NCBI RefSeq assembly: GCF_000715075.1
Contig: NC_134101.1
Span: 122,005,237-122,069,236 of the forward strand
Source: Nicotiana tabacum
Taxonomy: Eukaryota > Streptophyta > Magnoliopsida > Solanales > Solanaceae
Length of the DNA: 64,000 bases
Reading direction: 5' to 3'
Shown here: positions 59,401 through 64,000 of the stretch, piece after piece
Layout of the letters: every line of letters begins with the position of its first letter
Numbering within the stretch: position 1 is the stretch's first letter
Notes under the pieces: model-generated
The model's input: only the letters and a program-made list of their open reading frames with translations
Told to the model about the DNA's origin: nothing
The model's database searches: none
Position numbers and translations under genes: made by a program

Positions 59401-62400
59401 AGCTTTAATGTTCGCCTGAAACTATCAAGTTTTTGCATTTATTTATTTTTGAAAAGGGTATAATTCTCAGTTTATATAGTATACCAGTTGGATTACTACC
59501 AACTCTTTAGAAGTAATTTTTCCCACAGAATGATTTTGACTAAATATGTTATAGTCTACTAAGTGAATTTCTTTTCTAAATATTATGAATTTTCTCTTAT
59601 AACACGTGCATTGTTAACGTGCATGTAATCCTTAAATAGAAAGTTATGGCATATCACAGTTGTTTTTTTAATCAGCAAACAATAAAAGGTTTACTAATAT
59701 CCAGCAATAAGATGGTGCTGTGCATGTATCATGTAGATACCAAAAACAACACCAGGCTTGCTAGTACAGTAGAAGAAAAAACAACTATGCTCCCTCAGGT
59801 CCTGGTGTTGATTATGTCCATTTTGCAGTAACCAGAATTAGTCTTGTAAGGCAGTAAATGAGCTTAACCATCTTATATAAAATTCGCGTCTACACCAAAA
59901 AGAAAACTAAGACAAACAGTTTTACTTGGTTTTGCTGACGGCTGCTACTCTATTCTCGAACCTTTTTGGCATGGTAGTTCACAGTTGTTTGAACCAGAGT
60001 TATCTCTGGAGGTTTCATGCAGGTGATAATTTTTAATTGCATTACGTACTCAAGCCTTCTACCAATGTGGTACAGTTGCGCCATTTATGCTGTCAGGAGA
60101 GTCTCAAGGATTAGGTTTAGGAAGTACCTACTTTATTCGATGACACTATGTACTTTTCTCTTGGCCTTAAGCGGATGTCATACTGAGTGTTTGCAATTCC
60201 TTCTAGTACACGCTACACAAAGTCTCTTCTTTTATCATCTTATTTGGTTACTGTTTTGTGCCTTGATCAGAAGTATCTAAGAAGGAAGACCATTGATGTA
60301 TTCAGAAAATTCCTCATTATCCTTTTGGTTTTACATTTTTCACTTCCTGGTCTACATTGACCTTTTGTATAAGCTTTTCTTTTTATCTGCTTGTCTCTTC
60401 CTTGTTTATCTCTAGCCCTTCAGACAATTTTTATAACATCTTTTTAACTGTCTTAAGTACTTCATCTGTTCCATTGTGTGTGACATTGTTTGATTGTGCT
60501 TAGAGTGTAATAAAAAAAGAAAGACTTTTGAAACTTGTGGTTTTAAACAGCTCATGACATTTATGTGGCTATAAAATTATATCATTAAGGGTAAAATGGA
60601 AAGTGGAAAGTTAAATTTTTTCCATATGCAGAAAGATGCTATTCGTTTTGATGTGAATAGTGGAAATACTATTCTTTTTCAACTAGTATAATATATTTTA
60701 CCTTAAGAAGTTAGAGAACTTGAACTAAACTAAAGTTTACTTCTCTCTTGTGAGATTCTTTTCCTTGTCTTTATGATCTATTGGCTGATATATCCTTATT
60801 CGATGGGGAGGACCTCAGTTTCTACCTCAAGACAGGGTTTGTGAATTTGCAAAGTTAACTCCTGTTCAACTCCTTGAAGAGACTGAAAAAGCTGTGGGTG
60901 ATCCTCGGCTACCAGTCCAGCATAGAGATCTTATTAGCAAGAGTGAGGAGCTGAAGAAGTCTGAACGAGTTAGTTCTGTCTTACCAATTTGTGGAAGCTT
61001 TTGAAAATTTTATTGCAAAGCATTTATTAGTGAACCAAGCAAACATCCTGCCTTATTTTTTTGACAATTCAAACTGAATGAAAAATTTCATTATCTATTT
61101 TAGACTGTGAAGAGCGGGAGAGAGACACTGGATCAGTTGAGGGAAGTCAATTCTCAACTTGAAAGAGATGTCGAGCGTCTCCGTCAAAGAGAGCACCTCC
61201 TAGCACAGGTAAGTGTGGAGCTTCTTCCTAAGCTTTGATCAGAGCTGTAAATTGACTATTCATATGGCTTGTAGGATGTCCTACTGATCTCCCCCCTCCC
61301 CCCCCCAAAAAAAAAAGAAGAAGAAAGAAATGTAAATTAAAATAAATTTGGCTGTTCATATGTTTATAGGCTGAAACCATGAAAAAGAAATTGCCATGGC
61401 TGAAGTACGATGCTAAGAAGCCTGAGTTTCTGGAAGCCAAAAGGCAAGAACAAGATGCCAAAATGAAGCTGGATGAAGCTGCTGAGAGTTTGAATGAACT
61501 CATGGAACCTATAGAGTATGCGAGCTTGTTGTGTAATTCATAGATTGAGTTAGAATTTTGTCTCTTCGTTTCAATATGCGGTTCATATTTCTGTAGTGGG
61601 AAATTTGCAGTTTCCTGTCACTAGAAAATTTCAGATTTCAAGGCACCCCACTGTTTTAGTAAATTGATACTGATCAAAAAGTAAATTCCAAATCGAGCCT
61701 CCACCTTTCTTTTTAAAATATCTTGTTTTGCCTTCAGTTTTTTTCTTTCCTTAAATTTAACAGTTCGGTCTCAGGGAAAAGAAGCAAGAGAAAGCAGAAC
61801 GAGATGCTAAATGCAAAAAAATGAATGGCCTGTTGGGTGACAATGCCAACAAGCGTATGAAACTTCTGGATCAGGACAATCGTTTGGTATTTTGTCAGAG
61901 CTTCAATAAGTTTATCATTTTGATTATTTCTTTTTCCTCTACAGTATTCATTTTTACTTCTTTCTCTGATATATCAGGATGTTCAAGTGCGTGGAAAGTA
62001 TAATGAAATGGATGACTTCAAGAAGCAAGAGGAATCTCTTCAACGTAGAATTTCGAAAGCCCAAGAAGATCTTAGAACTGCCGAATTGGAGCTTGCAAAT
62101 CTTCCTCCTTATGAACCTCCTAGAGATAAAATTGTAGGCTTCTTAGTTTGCTTTACTGCATCGTCTTATACTATACTTGCTTTAAAGCAACATCCCTAGA
62201 TATGAGGTTACGTGCCTTAGGATGGCTAGTATGTGATTGATTATTGAATTTCAAGGAAATCTTATGTTAACTATTCTCGAGTAGCCTTTTTTATGTAGAT
62301 ACCCCTAACTGATCTCTGCCTACTGCAAAATTTATGTTGCTGAACTGGTCAAACTCTACAGGATGGCTTGGGTTCTAAAATTTTGGAGCTGCAAGATGCT

Positions 62401-63854
62401 GCAAGAGAACTAAGGTCTCAGAAATCAGAAATGGAGAGATCCCTTGATCGGAATAGGACAGCATTCAGGCAGTGCTCTGATAAGTAAATATCAGGACTTG
62501 TTGCTATGGTTATTGCATTATAAAATTACTGAAAGCTCTTACACATTCTTGCATTACTCTGCAGATTGAAGGAGATGGAGAATGCAAACAACAAAAGATT
62601 ACGTGCTTTACAGAGTAGTGGTGTTGAAAAGATATTTGAAGCTTACAATTGGGTTCAGGAGCATCAACATCAATTTAATAAATCTGTATATGGTCCAGTT
62701 CTTCTTGAGGTATACAATTAGGCTTTTGCTACTAGATACTTATGGATCTGAAAGGTTATTAACTACTTTTCTAACAATAAAAAAGCTTATTAACTACTTT
62801 TCTGAAATGAAAACTCAGGTCAATGTTTCCAATCGGATTCATGCAGATTACCTAGAGGATCACGTACCATTCTATGCCTGGAAGGTAATTAACAAGAATG
62901 GTTTCGTCATCTATGTCTCCAATACTAGCATATGTGGCACAAGCAGATTTGTCTATCTTGCATCTTTTCTCTGCTTGTTTGGTACCTTCTAGCTCGTAAT
63001 TAATATCTGAACATGGTACATATGGTGATTTGTATAATCACTTATTGAAGTTTAAACTTGAGTATTCAGTTTGATGTACTCCTTTTTCTTTTGTTCTTTT
63101 GTGCTTTGGTATGAGATTTGCAGTTGTAGAAAGCATTGATTGGAGTTGTACTTTTAACAATCTTATCATCGCTAAGTGACATTCACCAATTGTTTTCTAG
63201 TTTAAGTTGTAACTTTGAGTAAGGTGTTTTTGTCATTGCATGGGCATACTGCATGCTTATAGAAATGATAACTTCTGTAGAATGTACAAGCGGAGACATC
63301 AAAAGGTTTCCAAAAAAAATGATAACTTCTGTAGAAATGATAACTTCTGTAGAGGGTTTTCTTTTCTTTTTTTGTTGTTTTCTGGGATGTAACCACAGCA
63401 CTCTCTTAGTGCTGATTTTTTGATATCTATAATACCTTACCATTTCAAAAAAAATAAGGTTTCCGGAATCAAGGTTATTAGTCTGATTTAGTGCTACTGA
63501 AAAATTGTTTCTCATCTCATCAGTTCTCTTATTTATTGACATATGCAGGCCTTTATAACACAAGATGCAACTGACCGTGACTTCTTAGTTAGAAATATGC
63601 GATCATTTAATCTTCCTGTTTTAAATGTAGTGGATGAACGCCAGAGCCGTGTTCCCTTTAAAATTACTGAGGAGGTATGTATAAGCTTCTCTAAGACCTC
63701 CTGTTTGATGCTAATCTATCTGTTAATTTGGTTTTCTTGTTATTATCTTCCACAGATGCGTATGCTAGGCATCCATTCAAGGCTTGACCAAGTCTTTGAC
63801 GCTCCAGATGCAGTCAAGGAAGTTCTAATCGACCAATTTGGGCTGGATTCTTCT
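56485..63854 (+). CDS. SMC5: SMC5 (structural maintenance of chromosomes 5), exons 1-14, 3' end outside
   Basis: ATPase subunit of the SMC5/6 complex, which acts in the nucleus in recombination repair and sister-chromatid handling. Exons by splice signals and unbroken phase: 56485-56522, 56853-57030, 57123-57276, 58425-58498, 60819-60968, 61104-61208, 61370-61515, 61775-61886, 61978-62133, 62362-62483, 62565-62709, 62819-62884, 63549-63674, 63756-63854. These give 557 codons without a stop; family proteins have about 1050. Residues 23-35 (ITEIELHNFMTFS) and Walker A GPNGSGKS (50-57) mark the ATPase head. The Q-loop FLPQDRV is near 149-155. LTPVQLLEETEKAVGDP is an SMC5 block. A long coiled coil runs from about residue 185. 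The last exons reach the hinge region. All introns are GT-AG. The Walker B half lies outside the window. Nothing suggests damage. Confidence 0.93.
57277..58424 (+). other. SMC5 intron 3 (1148 bp)
   Basis: T-rich intron from GTAAAG to TTTCAG. I recognise no nested element in it. Confidence 0.8.
58499..60818 (+). other. SMC5 intron 4 (2320 bp)
   Basis: From GTGAGT to CCTCAG. The largest intron in view. Short open frames inside (for example 60017-60280) have no recognisable product. Confidence 0.8.
61289..61330 (+). repeat. Homopolymer tract in SMC5 intron 6
   Basis: A run of C followed by a run of A and GAA repeats, likely length-variable. Confidence 0.7.
63261..63352 (+). repeat. Three copies of an 18-base unit in SMC5 intron 12
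   Basis: AAATGATAACTTCTGTAG occurs at 63263-63280, 63317-63334 and 63335-63352. The last two are in direct tandem. Confidence 0.8.
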
Positions 63855-64000
63855 GTAGGCTTACTATTCTAAAAAACTTAAGATATTTTCTTCTGAACTT
63901 AGCTTTAGTAGATTAACATAAGGGTACACGAATATTGTGAATCGACATACCCGAAATCTTCTTTTGATAAGTATCTATATTTACCTATTCATAAGTTTGT

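Noticed and set aside
60017..60280. 87-codon ORF in SMC5 intron 4
   Set aside because: It sits between well-defined splice sites, is T-rich and has no recognisable motif.
1..64000. CRISPR arrays, bacterial operons or phage modules
   Set aside because: The sequence is plant nuclear: GT-AG introns, LTR retrotransposons, SINE and LINE. No regular spacer array was seen.

Overview
The window is plant nuclear DNA, most probably from a Solanaceae species and plausibly Nicotiana. Evidence: an intact TS-type SINE with a (TTG)n tail, an RTE LINE with the same tail, typical solanaceous Tat, Tekay and Athila LTR retrotransposons, and a spliced plant SMC5 gene at the right end. About 52 kb is nested, decayed retrotransposons. 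The only host gene I can support is SMC5, on the + strand from 56485 to beyond the window end.

Layout. (1) 1-738: flanking sequence with a possible LTR tail. (2) 739-11864: one complete 11.1 kb Ty3/gypsy element of the Tat lineage on the - strand. It has 569-bp LTRs, a CTAAC target-site duplication (TSD), gag-pol with an extra RNase H, and a spliced antisense ORF read on the + strand. A TS SINE sits inside an intron of that ORF. (3) 11865-15360: AT-rich intergenic DNA with several MITEs and short tandem repeats. (4) 15378-16226: a 5'-truncated RTE LINE. (5) 16227-53589: what looks like one old Athila-type element on the - strand (called Athila-alpha), filled with later insertions. These are a full Tekay chromovirus with chromodomain (17112-27657, TSD ACATG), a solo LTR (TSD TTAGT), a second Tekay-like LTR plus leader, another solo Athila LTR (TSD GTTAC) and a younger Athila (Athila-beta, TSD GACCC) with a full gag-pol and an env-position ORF. 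(6) 53590-56300: promoter-side intergenic DNA with an inverted-repeat element and a MITE. (7) 56485-63854: the first 14 exons of SMC5 (557 codons), with a perfect palindromic E2F-type site upstream.

The main result is structural. A segment of about 10.9 kb (30121-40997) is inverted relative to its surroundings. Four nested structures are split by it and become whole again when it is flipped back: the Athila-beta pol reading frame, the two Athila-beta LTRs with their GACCC duplication, the solo LTR with its TTAGT duplication, and the Tekay-2 LTR. A 6-bp sequence, GTGTCT, is present at both junctions, and about 140 bp of unrelated gag sequence lies at the left one.

The second result is a 295-bp perfectly identical patch shared by the two otherwise diverged Athila-alpha LTRs (16857-17151 and 53234-53528). 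It carries the first 40 bases of the inserted Tekay LTR from one LTR to the other, which looks like an interrupted repair-synthesis tract. I found no undescribed protein system. The retroelement genes nearly all carry nonsense codons and frameshifts, mostly of the C-to-T type expected of methylated, silenced DNA.
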